DNA of 34,288 nt from an uncultured Gammaproteobacteria bacterium. Its GTDB lineage: Bacteria; Pseudomonadota; Gammaproteobacteria; SZUA-140. Shown here in pieces: positions 17,039-26,380 of the stretch (positions within the stretch are counted from its first letter, which is position 1; every line of letters starts with the position of its first letter). The stretch is from NCBI GenBank assembly GCA_945788675.1, contig CALZMY010000057.1, forward strand, positions 1 through 34,288. Direction: 5' to 3'. The notes under the pieces are model-generated. The model ran no database searches and was not told the DNA's origin. It saw only the letters and a program-made list of their open reading frames with translations. The translations under genes were made by a program, and so were the position numbers.

Positions 17039-18130
17039 TCAAGTATTCTGCACCACGATATTAGGAAATGCAGCACTATAATCCTTCGCCTGTAGTGACA
17101 GCCCCGCCGCAACACGCCGTGCAATATCACGATAGTTCTGCGCGATCACGCCATCAGGATCGGCCACCACACTCGGCTTACCGCCATCGGCGTTTTCACG
17201 AATGGTGATATCGAGTGGCAACGAACCCAACAACTCAATGCCATAATCTTCAGCCATACGTACACCACCGCCAGCACCAAAGATATGCTCCTCGTGGCCA
17301 CACTGCGAACAGATGTGAGTGCTCATGTTCTCGATCACACCCAACACCGGCACCTCGACCTTCTCAAACATCTTCAGCGCCTTGCGCGCATCCAGCAATG
17401 CAATGTCCTGCGGTGTCGTGACAATCACCGAAGCACTAACCGGGATCTTCTGCGCCAGCGTCAACTGCACATCACCGGTACCCGGTGGCAGGTCGATCAC
17501 CAGATAATCGAGATTATCCCAGTTGGTGTCGTTCAACAGCTGTTCCAGCGCCTGTGTCACCATCGGGCCACGCCAGATCATCGGATTGTCCTCTTCGATC
17601 ATATAACCGATCGACATCGACTGGATATCGTGGCAGATCACCGGCATCATCGTCTTGCCATCTTCGGTCTGCGGCCTGGCATTGGCCCCCAGCATCCGTG
17701 GCTGGCTCGGCCCATAGATATCGGCATCGAGGATGCCGACCCGCGCACCCTCGGCCGCCAGTGCCAGCGCCAGATTGACCGACGTCGTCGATTTACCAAC
17801 GCCCCCCTTACCGGAAGCAACCGCGATAATGTTCTTAATATTCTTGTGCGGCTTGATGCCACGCTGCACTGTGTGACTGATGATCTTGCTACCAATCTCG
17901 GTCACCACATCCGAGACGCCTTCGATCGCGGCGACCTGATCACGCAACGCCTGCGCCAATGGCGCCACATAGCCCGCCACCGGGAAGCCAAGTTCAACCG
18001 TGAGCGTGACACGCCCACCATCGATGGCAATACCTTTCACCGCTGAGGCGCTCACCAGATCGCTCTTCAGGTAGGGACATGTGTAACCCTTAATCGCCGT
18101 CTCCACCTGTAATTGTGTAATTTCAGCCAT
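17039..18130 (-). CDS. apbC: iron-sulfur cluster carrier protein Mrp/ApbC
   Basis: 363 residues. An N-terminal MIP18/DUF59 domain (about 1-85) is followed by a ParA/MinD-type P-loop ATPase with the deviant Walker A SGKGGVGKST at 106-115, LDADIYGPSQP near 134-144 and the Walker-B-like VIDLPPGTGD at 211-220. The cluster ligands C274 and C277 lie in HICSQCGHEEH. It binds a [4Fe-4S] cluster at the dimer interface and passes it to target enzymes. It is divergent from metG, a conserved gammaproteobacterial arrangement, and close to the Fe-S-rich rnf operon. The symbol mrp is also used. Confidence 0.96.
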   Translation of the reverse strand: MAEITQLQVETAIKGYTCPYLKSDLVSASAVKGIAIDGGRVTLTVELGFPVAGYVAPLAQALRDQVAAIEGVSDVVTEIGSKIISHTVQRGIKPHKNIKNIIAVASGKGGVGKSTTSVNLALALAAEGARVGILDADIYGPSQPRMLGANARPQTEDGKTMMPVICHDIQSMSIGYMIEEDNPMIWRGPMVTQALEQLLNDTNWDNLDYLVIDLPPGTGDVQLTLAQKIPVSASVIVTTPQDIALLDARKALKMFEKVEVPVLGVIENMSTHICSQCGHEEHIFGAGGGVRMAEDYGIELLGSLPLDITIRENADGGKPSVVADPDGVIAQNYRDIARRVAAGLSLQAKDYSAAFPNIVVQNT

Positions 18131-18277
18131 CTCTCAGCGCACTCCTTAACAATCAACTCAAAACAAAAGGCGCATTCTAACTCAATTTGTCACGCTCATC
18201 AGCCCACCTGTTCATAAGGGATTACCTTGTACTGCTTGAATCCATATCGCTACGTGCCATCAACCACCGACATGGGC

Positions 18278-18283
18278 TATAAT
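18278..18283 (+). promoter_or_regulatory. candidate metG promoter -10
   Basis: A perfect TATAAT (GGGCTATAATGCC context) lies 80 bases before the metG ATG, in the 232-base divergent gap between apbC and metG. The -35 is poor. Confidence 0.35.
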
Positions 18284-18362
18284 GCCGGGTTAATCCGCGC
18301 AGATCTAAGCAGGTTTGCCGCATAACAAAATAAATATCGTAACAAGTCAGGGTTTCGCGACA

Positions 18363-20519
18363 ATGCCGTCAAATTCAGCGCCAAATACAACATCGGACTC
18401 AACCTCCGATAAGCGCAAGATACTGGTCACCAGTGCATTGCCGTACGCCAATGGTTCGATCCACATCGGGCACCTGGTGGAATATATCCAGACCGACATC
18501 TGGGTGCGTTTCCAGAAGATGCGTGGTCACAGCTGCCATTACGTCTGCGCCGACGACACCCACGGTACCCCGATCATGCTGCGCGCCGAACAGGAGGGGA
18601 TCACCCCCGAGGCGCTGATCGAGCGCGTCCACGGCGAGCACTTTCAGGATTTCAGCGATTTTGCGATTGAGTTCGATAACTACCACTCGACCCACTCCGA
18701 GGAAAACCGCGAGCTGTCGCAGGATCTCTATCGTCGCCTCGACAAAGCCGGGCTGATCGCCAAACGCACCATCGAACAGCTCTACGACCCGGAAAAAGAG
18801 ATGTTCCTGTCGGATCGTTTTATCAAGGGCGGCTGCCCAAAATGCAAAGCGGAAGAGCAATACGGTGACTCCTGTGAGGTGTGTGGCGCAACCTACGCAC
18901 CCACAGACCTGATCAAACCTTACTCTGCGCTCTCGGGCGCCACGCCGGTCACAAAAGAATCTGAACACCACTTCTTCAAACTGGGCGAGTGCGAAGCATT
19001 TCTCAAGGAGTGGCTCAACCGCGAAGGTAATGCCGCGCCACTGCAACTTGAAGCCGCCAACAAGATGGCCGAGTGGTTCGATGCGGGGCTGCGCGACTGG
19101 GACATCTCACGTGACGCCCCCTACTTCGGTTTTGAGATCCCCGACGCACCGGGCAAGTTCCTCTACGTCTGGCTCGACGCACCGATCGGCTACATCGCAA
19201 GTTTCAAAAACCTCTGCGACCGAGAGGGGCTCGACTTCGACAGCTACTGGCAGCCCGGCAGCGACGCCGAACTCTACCACTTCATCGGCAAGGATATCCT
19301 CTACTTCCACGCGCTGTTCTGGCCTGCGACGCTGCAATATGCCGGCTACCGCACCCCCACCAGGATCTGCGTGCATGGCTTTCTGACCGTCGATGGACAG
19401 AAGATGTCGAAGTCTCGTGGTACCTTTATTATGGCGCGCACCTATCTCGAACATCTGAACCCGGAATACCTGCGCTACTATTTCGCCGCTAAATTGAGTG
19501 ACCGCGTCGAAGATATCGATCTCAACCTTGAAGATTTCACCGCACGCGTCAACAGTAATCTGGTGGGCAAATACATCAACATCGCCTCGCGCTCGGCAGG
19601 TTTTATCAGCAAGCGCTTCGATGGCCAGCTTGCAGCCACGTTCGATGACGACGGCGCAACACTGGTCTCAGCGATACAGGCGCAGGCAGCACAGATCGCC
19701 ACTCTTTATGAGGCGCGCCAGTTCAGCGAGGCGATGCGTGAGATTATGGCGCTGGCCGATCAGGCCAACGAGTATGTCAGCGACAAGGCGCCATGGGTGA
19801 TGGCGAAACAGGAAGGAGCGGAGGCGCAGCTGCACTGCGTCTGCACCGCAATCATCAACGCCTTCCGCGTGCTGACGATCTACCTCAAACCGGTACTGCC
19901 AAAGCTGGCGGCGGAGGTAGAGACGTTCCTCAATGTAGCGCCACTTCAGTGGAGCGATGTTGATGGCCTGCTAACAGACCACGCCATCAACCCCTATAAA
20001 CACCTGATGAAACGGATCGAGCAGAAACAGATCGATGCGATGCTCGAGGCGAGCGCGGCAACCCTGGTGCAACCCAAACCATCTCCTGCCCGCCACGGCG
20101 AGGCGCAGCAGAAAAAGAGTAAGCCAGAGAAGAGTGAAACAACCATCCCTGAGAATGGAGCGGGATCTTCCATGAATGATGAAACCGACAACACTATCCA
20201 GTTCGATGACTTTGCCAAGGTCGACCTGCGCATCGCACGCATCGTCAAGGCCGATCATGTCGATGGCGCGGACAAGCTGCTACAACTGACCCTCGACATC
20301 GGTGAAGCGAAGACGCGCAACGTCTTTGCCGGGATCAAGTCGGCTTACTCGCCGGAGCAGCTCGAAGGGAAGCTGACGGTGATGGTCGCCAACCTCGCGC
20401 CACGCAAAATGCGCTTTGGCATCTCTGAAGGAATGGTGCTGGCAGCCGGCCCCGGCGGCAAAGCGCTGTGGCTACTGGAACCTCATGAGGGCGCGCAACC
20501 CGGCATGAAAGTGAAATAG
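18363..20519 (+). CDS. metG: methionyl-tRNA synthetase
   Basis: 718 residues from ATG at 18363. The frame is open to a TTG at 18315, but the ATG has AGGG ten bases upstream and the first 16 codons look non-family. It charges tRNA-Met. The class I signature HIGH is at 34-37, and the zinc knuckle has Cys158, 161, 171 and 174 (CPKC and CEVC). KMSKS lies at 347-351 and an anticodon-binding helical domain follows. A Lys/Glu-rich linker leads to the C-terminal OB-fold tRNA-binding domain at about 613-718 (FDDFAKVDLRIARIVKADHV), which makes the enzyme a dimer. It sits directly before rnfA. Confidence 0.97.
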   Translation: MPSNSAPNTTSDSTSDKRKILVTSALPYANGSIHIGHLVEYIQTDIWVRFQKMRGHSCHYVCADDTHGTPIMLRAEQEGITPEALIERVHGEHFQDFSDFAIEFDNYHSTHSEENRELSQDLYRRLDKAGLIAKRTIEQLYDPEKEMFLSDRFIKGGCPKCKAEEQYGDSCEVCGATYAPTDLIKPYSALSGATPVTKESEHHFFKLGECEAFLKEWLNREGNAAPLQLEAANKMAEWFDAGLRDWDISRDAPYFGFEIPDAPGKFLYVWLDAPIGYIASFKNLCDREGLDFDSYWQPGSDAELYHFIGKDILYFHALFWPATLQYAGYRTPTRICVHGFLTVDGQKMSKSRGTFIMARTYLEHLNPEYLRYYFAAKLSDRVEDIDLNLEDFTARVNSNLVGKYINIASRSAGFISKRFDGQLAATFDDDGATLVSAIQAQAAQIATLYEARQFSEAMREIMALADQANEYVSDKAPWVMAKQEGAEAQLHCVCTAIINAFRVLTIYLKPVLPKLAAEVETFLNVAPLQWSDVDGLLTDHAINPYKHLMKRIEQKQIDAMLEASAATLVQPKPSPARHGEAQQKKSKPEKSETTIPENGAGSSMNDETDNTIQFDDFAKVDLRIARIVKADHVDGADKLLQLTLDIGEAKTRNVFAGIKSAYSPEQLEGKLTVMVANLAPRKMRFGISEGMVLAAGPGGKALWLLEPHEGAQPGMKVK

Positions 20520-20621
20520 CCCCACAGCGCCTCCGTTGTAGCCAGGGAGCAGGCAGAGTACTATTGGCAGCGCAAAAGAAACGACTGAATAACACTATAT
20601 AAAACACTGACATAATCGTTA

Positions 20622-21203
20622 ATGACCGAATACGCCCTCATCCTCCTCAGCACCGTGCTGGTCAACAATTTTGTGTTGGTCAAATTTCTCGGCCTGTGCC
20701 CCTTCATGGGCGTGTCGCGCAAACTGGAAACTGCGATCGGCATGGCGCTGGCGACCACCTTCGTGTTGACGCTGTCATCGGTCTGCAGCTACCTTGCCAA
20801 CAGATATCTGCTGGTACCCTTCGGCATCGAATATCTGAAAACCATCACCTTCATCCTGGTGATCGCCGTGGTGGTACAGTTCACCGAAATGGTGATTCAG
20901 AAGATCAGTCCGCTACTGCACAAAGTACTCGGCATCTTCCTGCCATTGATCACGACCAACTGCGCGGTGCTTGGCGTTGCACTACTCAACATCCAGCAGG
21001 AGCTCGACTTCTTCGAGTCGGCAATCTACGGCTTTGGCGCTGCGGTCGGTTTTTCGATCGTGCTGATCCTGTTTGCCGCGATGCGTGAACGCCTCGCCGC
21101 TGCCGATATCCCCGTCGCCTTTCAGGGTCCTGCGATCGGACTGGTCACCGCCGGGCTGATGTCGCTCGCCTTCATGGGGTTCTCAGGACTGGTGAAGGGC
21201 TAA
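20622..21203 (+). CDS. rnfA: Rnf electron transport complex subunit A
   Basis: 193 residues with six membrane helices. One of the two homologous inner-membrane subunits (with RnfE) arranged in opposite topologies. The conserved cysteines C26 (GLCPFMG) and C114 (TTNCAVLG) are present; in solved Rnf and Nqr structures these ligate an intramembrane iron-sulfur cluster. It opens the rnfABCDGE operon, 102 bases after metG. No good ribosome-binding site precedes the ATG. The alternative name is rsxA. Confidence 0.96.
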   Translation: MTEYALILLSTVLVNNFVLVKFLGLCPFMGVSRKLETAIGMALATTFVLTLSSVCSYLANRYLLVPFGIEYLKTITFILVIAVVVQFTEMVIQKISPLLHKVLGIFLPLITTNCAVLGVALLNIQQELDFFESAIYGFGAAVGFSIVLILFAAMRERLAAADIPVAFQGPAIGLVTAGLMSLAFMGFSGLVKG

Positions 21204-21204
21204 T

Positions 21205-21786
21205 ATGCTGACGGCGATTCTGGCATTGAGCGCGTTGTCGCTAGTCTTTGGGCTGATCCTCGGTTTTGCCGCAGTCCGCTTCAAGGTTGAAGGCGACCCA
21301 CTGGTCGAACAGATCGATGCGCAGCTGCCACAGACGCAGTGTGGCCAGTGCGGCTTTCCCGGCTGCCGCCCCTATGCGGAGGCAATCGCCAATGAAGAGG
21401 CGGAGATTAACCAGTGCCCGCCGGGGGGGGAAGCGACCATCCACGCTCTGGCCGATCTGCTCGATCGCGAACCGCTACCACTGAACCCGGAAAATGGCGT
21501 AGTTAAGCCGAAGACAGTCGCCTTCATCGATGAACAGACCTGCATCGGCTGCACACTGTGCATCCAGGCGTGCCCGGTCGATGCGATTGTCGGCGCGGCC
21601 AAACAGATGCATACCATCATTGAATCCGAGTGCACCGGCTGTGATCTGTGCCTGCCCCCCTGCCCGGTAGACTGCATCGAGATGGTCGAGATCAAACAGG
21701 ATATGCTGACATGGAAATGGCCTTATCCTGAACAGCCAATTGCAGAAAAATCGACCCCAGACAGCCCGCGGGAGGCCTCCGCATGA
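21205..21786 (+). CDS. rnfB: Rnf complex subunit B, Fe-S ferredoxin-like
   Basis: 193 residues. An N-terminal membrane helix (1-25) is followed by a 4Fe-4S domain with C46, C49, C54 and C71 (QCGQCGFPGC..., then CPPGG). A two-cluster ferredoxin domain follows, with C113, C116, C119, C123 and C143, C146, C149, C153. It is the entry point for electrons from reduced ferredoxin in Rnf, or the exit when run in reverse. AAGGG lies before the ATG, which follows the rnfA stop by one base; the stop overlaps rnfC by ATGA. All twelve cluster cysteines are present. Confidence 0.96.
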   Translation: MLTAILALSALSLVFGLILGFAAVRFKVEGDPLVEQIDAQLPQTQCGQCGFPGCRPYAEAIANEEAEINQCPPGGEATIHALADLLDREPLPLNPENGVVKPKTVAFIDEQTCIGCTLCIQACPVDAIVGAAKQMHTIIESECTGCDLCLPPCPVDCIEMVEIKQDMLTWKWPYPEQPIAEKSTPDSPREASA

Positions 21787-23507
21787 GCATGGCCCCGGTA
21801 AAATTGTGGGACTTCCATGGCGGCATCCACCCGGAACAGAACAAACTGCAATCCACCCTGGAGCCGTCGTCACCCGCGCAGCTACCCAGAAAATTGGTCC
21901 TGCCACTGCATCAGCATATTGGCGAAGCGGCGGAACCCGTCGTCGAGATCGGTGAAACGGTACTCAAGGGACAAAAAGTCGCAAATGCCAACGGTTATGT
22001 CAGCGCCCCGGTACATGCCCCCACTTCTGGCAAGATCATCGATATCAGCGAATATCCCATCCCGCACCCATCTGGTCTCAGTGCGCTGGCGATTGTCATC
22101 GAGCCCGATGGCCGCGATGCATGGGTCGAATACACGCCAGACCAGGATTACACCGAGAAAAATCCTAGCCACCTGCGCAACATCATCCGTGAAGCCGGGA
22201 TCGTTGGACTCGGTGGCGCAGGCTTTCCATCATTTATCAAACTCAATCCTGGCTCACAAAAGAAGATCAAGACACTGATCCTCAATGGCGTTGAATGCGA
22301 GCCCTATATTACCTGTGACGACATGTTGATGCGCGAAGACCCGCAGTCAATCATTGAAGGGTTACACATTATGCGCCACGCACTACAAGCAGAAGAGTGT
22401 GTCATCGCCATCGAAGACAACAAACCAGAGGCCTTTGAAAGCATCAGCAAAGCGGCCGCCGGACTCGATGGCGTGCGCGTTGCGCTGGTACCGACGCGCT
22501 ACCCGCAAGGCAGTGAAAAACAGCTGGTCCAGGTGATCACCGGCAAAGAGGTGCCCAGCAACGGGCTGGCGCTTAATATCGGCGTGGTGTGCCACAACGT
22601 TGCCACTGCCGCGGCCATCTATCGTGCTATCCACCTTGGTCAGCCACTGATTTCACGCATGGTCACCATTACCGGCAAAGGGGTTAAGCGTCCACGCAAT
22701 CTCGAAGTGTTATTTGGCACGCCCATCGAAGAACTTTTACAGCAATGTGACGCTGAATTTGACCAGATCGAGCGCCTCGTCATGGGCGGGCCGATGATGG
22801 GCTTTGCACTGCACGATATCGCACTGCCCGTGATCAAAACGACCAACTGCATCATCGCCGCGACCCGTGAAGAGCTCGGGCTCGATCGCCCCGTCATGCC
22901 GTGCATTCGCTGTGGTGCCTGTGCCGATGTCTGTCCCGTAAAACTGCTGCCGCAGCAGCTCTACTGGCACGCCAAGGCCAAGGAACTCGATAAAGCGCAG
23001 GAGTATGATCTTTTTGACTGCATCGAATGTGGCTGCTGCTCCTATGTCTGCCCCAGTAACATCCCACTGGTGCAATTTTATCGCTTCGCCAAAGGGGCCA
23101 TCTGGACCCAGGAACAGGAGCATAAAAAATCAGATCAGGCACGCGAGCGACACGAGTTCCGACTGCTGCGCATCGAACGTGAAAAACAGGAGCGCGAGGC
23201 TAAACGCGCGAAAAAGAAAGCGCCACGGCCACAAGCAGCATCACCTAAAGCGCCCCCTGTCGATGGTGCAACCATGGCTACCAAAATGAGAGAGGAAGCC
23301 ATCAGCCAGCGCGAGAGTGCCGCAGCCGCACGAAAAACAGAAATTCAGGCGGCACTCGCACGTGTACAGGCTAAGAAAAAGGGTACCGCACCCAAAACAG
23401 ATGAACCTCCAGCAGCTGACAGCAGCACCTCGCCAGCGCAGAAAAGCGATCTCGATAAAACAGATGCCTCATCTACGGATAGCGCCAACAATCAGCAGGT
23501 ACCATAA
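21783..23507 (+). CDS. rnfC: Rnf complex subunit C, NADH/FMN/Fe-S subunit
   Basis: 574 residues. An N-terminal barrel sandwich (GKIIDISEYPIPHPSG region) is followed by the flavin/NADH-binding Rossmann-like domain with GLGGAGFPS near 140 and NGVECEPYIT near 165-174. Two 4Fe-4S motifs follow, C374-C377-C380-C384 and C413-C416-C419-C423. The last 130 residues form a highly charged, Ala/Lys/Glu-rich coiled-coil tail, shorter than in E. coli RsxC. This peripheral cytoplasmic subunit exchanges electrons with NAD(H). The start overlaps the rnfB stop. Confidence 0.95.
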   Translation: MSMAPVKLWDFHGGIHPEQNKLQSTLEPSSPAQLPRKLVLPLHQHIGEAAEPVVEIGETVLKGQKVANANGYVSAPVHAPTSGKIIDISEYPIPHPSGLSALAIVIEPDGRDAWVEYTPDQDYTEKNPSHLRNIIREAGIVGLGGAGFPSFIKLNPGSQKKIKTLILNGVECEPYITCDDMLMREDPQSIIEGLHIMRHALQAEECVIAIEDNKPEAFESISKAAAGLDGVRVALVPTRYPQGSEKQLVQVITGKEVPSNGLALNIGVVCHNVATAAAIYRAIHLGQPLISRMVTITGKGVKRPRNLEVLFGTPIEELLQQCDAEFDQIERLVMGGPMMGFALHDIALPVIKTTNCIIAATREELGLDRPVMPCIRCGACADVCPVKLLPQQLYWHAKAKELDKAQEYDLFDCIECGCCSYVCPSNIPLVQFYRFAKGAIWTQEQEHKKSDQARERHEFRLLRIEREKQEREAKRAKKKAPRPQAASPKAPPVDGATMATKMREEAISQRESAAAARKTEIQAALARVQAKKKGTAPKTDEPPAADSSTSPAQKSDLDKTDASSTDSANNQQVP

Positions 23508-23544
23508 CGCAGCGAACACACTGCGCTAACAGATAAACGAAGCG

Positions 23545-24621
23545 ATGCCATTTAATACACCCACATCTCCCCATCAGCTCGCCCCTACCTCCATCACCCG
23601 CGTGATGATGCTGGTGATCCTGGCACTGATCCCCGGCATCACGGCCTATGTCTGGTTTTTTGGCTGGGGTATCGTGGTGAACATCTGCATCGCACTGGTC
23701 ACCGCCCTGAGTTGCGAAGCACTCATCCTGAAATTACGTCAACGGCCAGTACTGCCCTTTTTGAGTGATGGCAGCGCGGCGCTCACTGCGGTACTGATCG
23801 CTTTGACACTGCCACCTCTGTCACCGTGGTGGATTACTGTCATCGGCGTCGCCTTTGCCATCATCATCGCCAAGCAGCTCTACGGTGGCCTCGGTTACAA
23901 CCCATTTAACCCCGCCATGGTCGGTTATGTGATGTTACTGATCTCATTCCCACGCGAGATGACCAGCTGGATTCCACCCAGCGCACTGGCCGATAGTACC
24001 CTCGGTTTTATCGATACCACCATGTTCATCCTCTTCAGCACACTGCCAGACGGGGTCACCTTCGATGCACTGACCGAGGCCACACCGCTCGACTCGCTGA
24101 AGACCCACCTCGCCCTCGGAAACACCGTCGATGAAGTGCGTGCCCAGCTCGGCCTCGATGAAGAGACCAGCCGCGTCCTCAGCGTGATTCCGATCTTTGG
24201 TGCCATCGGTGGCAAGGGGTGGGAATGGGTCGGCGGTGGTTTCCTGCTCGGCGGCATATGGCTCATCTATAATAAAATTATTAGCTGGCACATCCCGGTG
24301 GCGATGCTTGGCTCGCTGCTGGCCGCCTCGCTGCTCTTCTACCTGATTGACCCAGATCACTACGCCACACCGATGTTTCATCTCTTCAGCGGCGCAGCAA
24401 TGCTGGGCGCGTTTTTCATCGCCACCGATCCAGTCACCGCCGCCGCCTCGAATCGCGGCAAGCTCATCTATGGTTGCGGTATTGGCCTGTTCACTTATGT
24501 AATCCGCACCTGGGGCGGCTACCCCGATGCCGTTGCCTTCGCAGTATTGCTGATGAACATGTGCGCACCGCTGATCGACCACTACTTCAAATCCAGCGTC
24601 TTCGGCCATAAAAAGGGGTGA
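23545..24621 (+). CDS. rnfD: Rnf complex subunit D, membrane flavoprotein
   Basis: 358 residues with about ten membrane helices, homologous to NqrB. Motifs include SDGSAALTAVLIALTLPP and GGLGYNPFNPAMVGYVML near 114-131. The expected covalent FMN threonine is T180 in LTEATPLDSL; the family motif is usually quoted as S/T-G-A-T, and here the second position is Glu. A final block carries FFIATDPVTA. It forms the ion-translocating core with RnfA, E and G. Its stop is one base before the rnfG start. Confidence 0.95.
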   Translation: MPFNTPTSPHQLAPTSITRVMMLVILALIPGITAYVWFFGWGIVVNICIALVTALSCEALILKLRQRPVLPFLSDGSAALTAVLIALTLPPLSPWWITVIGVAFAIIIAKQLYGGLGYNPFNPAMVGYVMLLISFPREMTSWIPPSALADSTLGFIDTTMFILFSTLPDGVTFDALTEATPLDSLKTHLALGNTVDEVRAQLGLDEETSRVLSVIPIFGAIGGKGWEWVGGGFLLGGIWLIYNKIISWHIPVAMLGSLLAASLLFYLIDPDHYATPMFHLFSGAAMLGAFFIATDPVTAAASNRGKLIYGCGIGLFTYVIRTWGGYPDAVAFAVLLMNMCAPLIDHYFKSSVFGHKKG

Positions 24622-24622
24622 T

Positions 24623-25288
24623 GTGGTGGCGCTGAAACATATGATGACAACTTCACTGCTGCTCGGTACCTTCGCCATCGTGGGCACCGGCATGGTAGCG
24701 CTCACCTATGACGGCACCGAACCCCTTATTGAATACAAAGAGAAGCAGGCGCTGCTGCGCAGCCTCAATGCGCTGATACCCCCGGCAAGCCGTGACAACG
24801 ACATCGCAAACGACACCACAGAGGCCACCTCAAAAGCACTGCTTGGAAGCAAAAAAAAAGCGAATACTGTCTACCTTGCGCGGCTCAAAGGTGTCCCGGT
24901 CGCCGCTGTGATCACGACCATCGCCCCCGATGGCTATAATGGCGCCATTAAACTACTGGTCGCCATCCGTTATAATGGTACGATTAGCGGTGTGCGCGTG
25001 CTCAAACATCGCGAAACGCCAGGGCTGGGTGATGGCATTGAGATTATCCGCTCCGACTGGATCACGACATTCGACAACCACTCACTGCAAAACCCCGATG
25101 ACCTCGGTTGGCACGTAAAAAAGGATGGTGGTATTTTTGACCAGTTCACGGGTGCGACGATCACGCCACGCGCCATAGTCAAGGCAGTACATAATGCGTT
25201 GAAATATTTTGAGCAGCACCGCGACGAACTGTTTAGCGCGAACAACACAGCGCAAACGTCAACACAGGTAACTAAAACAGATAATTAA
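24623..25288 (+). CDS. rnfG: Rnf complex subunit G, covalent FMN protein
   Basis: 221 residues from GTG at 24623. GTG at 24626 has better spacing (seven bases) from the AAGGGG that precedes both, and ATG at 24641 is another option. One N-terminal membrane helix (about 9-28) anchors a periplasmic FMN-binding domain. HRETPGLGDGIE lies at 129-140 and the covalent FMN site is TGAT, with T179 as the attachment residue. It accepts electrons within Rnf through covalent FMN, attached by an ApbE-type transferase that is not in the window. Confidence 0.94.
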   Translation: MVALKHMMTTSLLLGTFAIVGTGMVALTYDGTEPLIEYKEKQALLRSLNALIPPASRDNDIANDTTEATSKALLGSKKKANTVYLARLKGVPVAAVITTIAPDGYNGAIKLLVAIRYNGTISGVRVLKHRETPGLGDGIEIIRSDWITTFDNHSLQNPDDLGWHVKKDGGIFDQFTGATITPRAIVKAVHNALKYFEQHRDELFSANNTAQTSTQVTKTDN

Positions 25289-25290
25289 AG

Positions 25291-26001
25291 ATGGCCACTA
25301 ACAACTACAACGAACTGACCCATAACGGCCTGTGGAAAAATAATGTTGCGCTGGTGCAGGTCCTCGGCCTGTGCCCGTTGCTCGCCGTCACCACCACCAC
25401 CATCAACGGCATCGGACTCGGCATCGCCACCACGCTGACACTGGTGCTATCGAACGTCACTGTGTCGTTGATCCGTAATTCAGTGCGCCCCGAGATTCGC
25501 ATCCCGGTCTTTGTGTTGATCATTGCATCCTTTGTTACCGCGATTGAGCTAGCGATGAACGCCTTCTTTTACGACTTGTATATAATCCTTGGCATCTTTA
25601 TCCCATTGATCGTCACCAACTGCGCGATCCTCGGTCGCGCCGAGGCGTTTGCGTCGAAGAATGCCGTCGTGCCCTCTTTCATCGACGGCCTGATGATGGG
25701 CGTCGGCTTCTCTGCCATCCTGGTGGCCCTCGGTGCAATGCGTGAAGCGCTTGGCCAGGGCACGCTGTTTGCGCAAGCCCACCTGATGTTTGGTGAAGCT
25801 GGCGAGTGGATGACCATCACCCTGATCGATGATTACAGCGGCTTCCTGCTCGCCATCCTGCCACCTGGTGCTTTTATTGGACTGGGACTGTTAATTGCAT
25901 TGAAGAATGTAATAGATCAACGCGTTCAAAAAAAGGCGGCACAAGTGGCTTCTCCTACAACAACCGAAAATGCCATCGCCGCACCCTCAATGGCAAAGTA
26001 G
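25291..26001 (+). CDS. rnfE: Rnf complex subunit E
   Basis: 236 residues with six membrane helices, the inverted-topology partner of RnfA. The cluster cysteines are C28 (GLCPLLAV) and C111 (TNCAILGRAEAF). DGLMMGVGFSAILVALGAMRE and the terminal LPPGAFIGLGLLIA helix are typical. It ends the rnf operon. Neither rnfH nor nth follows, unlike in enterics; instead a gene-poor gap begins. Confidence 0.96.
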   Translation: MATNNYNELTHNGLWKNNVALVQVLGLCPLLAVTTTTINGIGLGIATTLTLVLSNVTVSLIRNSVRPEIRIPVFVLIIASFVTAIELAMNAFFYDLYIILGIFIPLIVTNCAILGRAEAFASKNAVVPSFIDGLMMGVGFSAILVALGAMREALGQGTLFAQAHLMFGEAGEWMTITLIDDYSGFLLAILPPGAFIGLGLLIALKNVIDQRVQKKAAQVASPTTTENAIAAPSMAK

Positions 26002-26380
26002 CACACCCACATTGACTATCAGAAATGCACCTACATCAACTTCAGAATAGGCCCTGACCTTCAAATAACAGCCTCAGATATTGGTCAAAATCGATCCAAC
26101 GGTACTCACAAACGAAATCTATGATTCTTACCAGTGCCATATTTTCACGGCTAATTCCTCCTCCCATTCCCAGATCCGTATAAAATTCAATCCAGACTGC
26201 CCTACTGAAGTTGTCGCAACAGCTGCCGATAGAATTAAGTACACCTCACCATAAATTGTGGGGAAATCGAAAGGCTAGCCAGGGAAGTGTTTGCTAATCA
26301 CTGTGCTCTACTACTCCCACATGCATGCCTTCTAACATAGATTTCAAAGTTAGATTAACAGCATCAGAGCGGTGAATAAA
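26002..26380. other. gene-poor A/T-rich gap after rnfE
   Basis: No convincing gene fills these 379 bases. It holds a short minus-strand open stretch (listed separately) and an inverted repeat TCTAAC/GTTAGA at 26331-26354 with a 12-base spacer, just before the response-regulator start, which may be an operator. I find no strong terminator for the rnf operon and no promoter with both boxes. Composition shifts from the G/C-rich rnf genes to A/T-richer sequence here, marking the left edge of an accessory block. Confidence 0.6.
26042..26245 (-). pseudogene. possible gene remnant, unrecognised 67-codon open stretch
   Basis: On the minus strand an open frame of 67 codons ends with TGA at 26042 and is cut by an in-frame TGA at 26248-26246. 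It contains protein-like text such as RENMALVRIIDFVCEY and DQYLRLLFEG. The only internal starts would give about 41 residues or fewer. The pattern (short acidic start, then LVRIIDFVCEYRWID) vaguely recalls bacterial effector-associated helical domains, but I cannot claim homology. It may equally be chance. Confidence 0.25.

Noticed and set aside
17285..18046. Long open frame on the plus strand opposite apbC (about 250 codons)
   Set aside because: It is His/Arg/Asp-rich with no family motif and lies fully antisense to a complete apbC with all key residues; an effect of codon bias.
18399..19046. Open frame on the minus strand opposite metG (about 215 codons)
   Set aside because: Shadow of the metG coding frame; no ribosome-binding site and no recognisable domain.
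23944..24705. Open frame on the minus strand opposite rnfD/rnfG (about 250 codons)
   Set aside because: Antisense to intact membrane protein genes, crosses their boundary, and reads as low-complexity charged sequence.
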